Below are positions 5,281 to 5,637 of a stretch of DNA of 5,637 nucleotides, piece after piece. Source of the stretch: Candidatus Borrarchaeota archaeon (GTDB taxonomy: Archaea; Asgardarchaeota; Sifarchaeia; Borrarchaeales; Borrarchaeaceae); assembly GCA_016840645.1 (NCBI GenBank), contig JAEORY010000292.1, forward strand, positions 1 to 5,637, written 5' to 3'. The notes under the pieces are model-generated. The model was not told the origin of the DNA, did no database searches, and saw only the letters and a list, made by a program, of their open reading frames with translations. The number at the start of each line of letters is the position of its first letter. Position 1 is the first letter of the stretch. A program made the translations under genes and the position numbers.

Positions 5281-5381
5281 ATTAAGTTCAGGGCAGGAAC
5301 TGCCCGTTGAGCCTGTTTGACATGTCCTGTTGAGGAATGGATGATTCAGGAAGCCATACAACTTGTTGAATGGTAGTTCAC
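5281..5381 (+). mobile_element. Remnant of an IS200/IS605-type right end with tnpB tail
   Basis: On the plus strand one frame reads FRAGTAR, a stop at 5308-5310, then ACLTCPVEEWMIQEAIQLVEW and TAG 5374-5376. RAGTAR followed by Ala-Cys and a terminal QEA is, from memory, common at the C-terminus of archaeal IS200/IS605 TnpB proteins. The DNA then forms a hairpin (CCAT-a-CAAC 5354-5362 with GTTG-a-ATGG 5365-5373, loop TT) and ends TAGTTCAC at 5374-5381, as I recall for right ends of this family. The zinc-finger and RuvC parts are absent, so only about 100 bases survive, cut off near the start of the minus-strand membrane gene. In intact elements this region also encodes the omega RNA scaffold. 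The left boundary is uncertain. Confidence 0.45.
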
Positions 5382-5422
5382 CGAGAAAGTAAGGAACCTA
5401 CAAAACGCTTATACGTCAATCA

Positions 5423-5442
5423 CCCCCTAACAAGTTAGGGGG
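5423..5442. repeat. Perfect 9-bp inverted repeat
   Basis: CCCCCTAAC at 5423-5431 and GTTAGGGGG at 5434-5442 are perfect complements around AA. It is the strongest G+C-rich hairpin in the window. There is no T-run on either side, so it is a poor terminator. It may be the first stem of the structured region that follows. Confidence 0.6.
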
Positions 5443-5637
5443 CTTGTTCCGTGAGGAGCAAGAGTAATTGGTTGATTAGCCTAAGAGAGGTCATGGTGGA
5501 AACAACATGGCGACATCTACGTTATCAGGAGAGTTCAAGAACACACCAGGGGATGCTTCTCTAGTCCCTTGCTCTGTAAACGGTGGTTTAAACAGAGAGG
5601 AAACTCTCAGTGATCATCGTATAGTACTGACTGATAA
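5423..5637 (+). ncRNA. Candidate structured RNA, 3' end outside window
   Basis: This stretch has no convincing gene, is about 45-50% G+C to position 5600 against under 40% nearby, and folds locally into a series of stems. These are 5423-5442 (9 bp); 5443-5450 with 5455-5462 (8 bp, loop GTGA); 5490-5498 with 5503-5511 (one mismatch, loop GAAA); 5548-5553 with 5565-5570 (6 bp); and 5595-5599 with 5604-5608 (5 bp, loop GAAA). Three of five hairpins have GNRA tetraloops, which is typical of folded functional RNAs. I do not recognise it as tRNA, rRNA, SRP RNA or RNase P RNA. A frame open from 5480 to the edge gives no recognisable protein. Strand is assumed plus because GNRA loops appear on that strand. 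Confidence 0.3.

Noticed and set aside
5263..5361. N-terminal extension of the minus-strand membrane protein to TTG 5361
   Set aside because: ATG 5262 has a good SD and matches the start of the tandem paralogue. The extension is antisense to what looks like a tnpB tail.
5423..5442. Rho-independent-style terminator
   Set aside because: The stem is strong but no T-run follows on either strand.
5480..5637. Plus-strand frame open to the window edge (about 52 codons)
   Set aside because: A frame this short is often open by chance, it has no recognisable motif, and the same bases form GNRA-capped hairpins. A TnpB-like C-terminal tail was considered but could not be supported.

Overview
The window looks archaeal. 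It is A+T-rich, T-tracts follow stop codons, a BRE/TATA-like element (not -35/-10 boxes) precedes the GTPase gene, and most genes start behind strong Shine-Dalgarno (SD) sequences. An Arf-type small GTPase next to a longin-like protein would suit an Asgard or related lineage, but that placement is inference.

Layout. Bases 2-181 are the C-terminal end of an unrecognised protein, followed by a T-rich terminator. A promoter and an unusual AUU start lead into an Arf-like GTPase (318-848). One base after its stop, behind a perfect SD, is a 25-codon stub (850-927) that matches the first residues of an intact longin/helix-hairpin-helix protein about 3 kb away (3880-4431). Between them are a six-span membrane protein on the minus strand (1022-1654), a 455-base spacer with a possible pseudoknot, and an XRE-type helix-turn-helix plus LAGLIDADG endonuclease gene (2110-3680). 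A 17-bp tandem duplication splits that last gene into two frames. The 3' end of the window holds two tandem, related small membrane proteins on the minus strand (4528-4869 and 4872-5262). The promoter-proximal one is broken by one extra base in an A5/T5 run. Just upstream of it lies a short remnant that looks like the right end of an IS200/IS605 element (about 5281-5381). The last 215 bases are G+C-richer than the rest, have no credible gene, and fold into several GNRA-capped hairpins, so they may encode a structured RNA that continues past the window.

How it fits together. The likely functional theme is a small GTPase and a longin-fold partner, comparable in idea to MglA/MglB or to Arf/longin systems. 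Around it are signs of decay: a truncated partner copy, a split homing-endonuclease-like gene, a frameshifted membrane protein and an insertion-sequence scar. The most reliable new observation is the exact 17-bp duplication. Removing one copy restores a single 517-residue HTH-LAGLIDADG protein.
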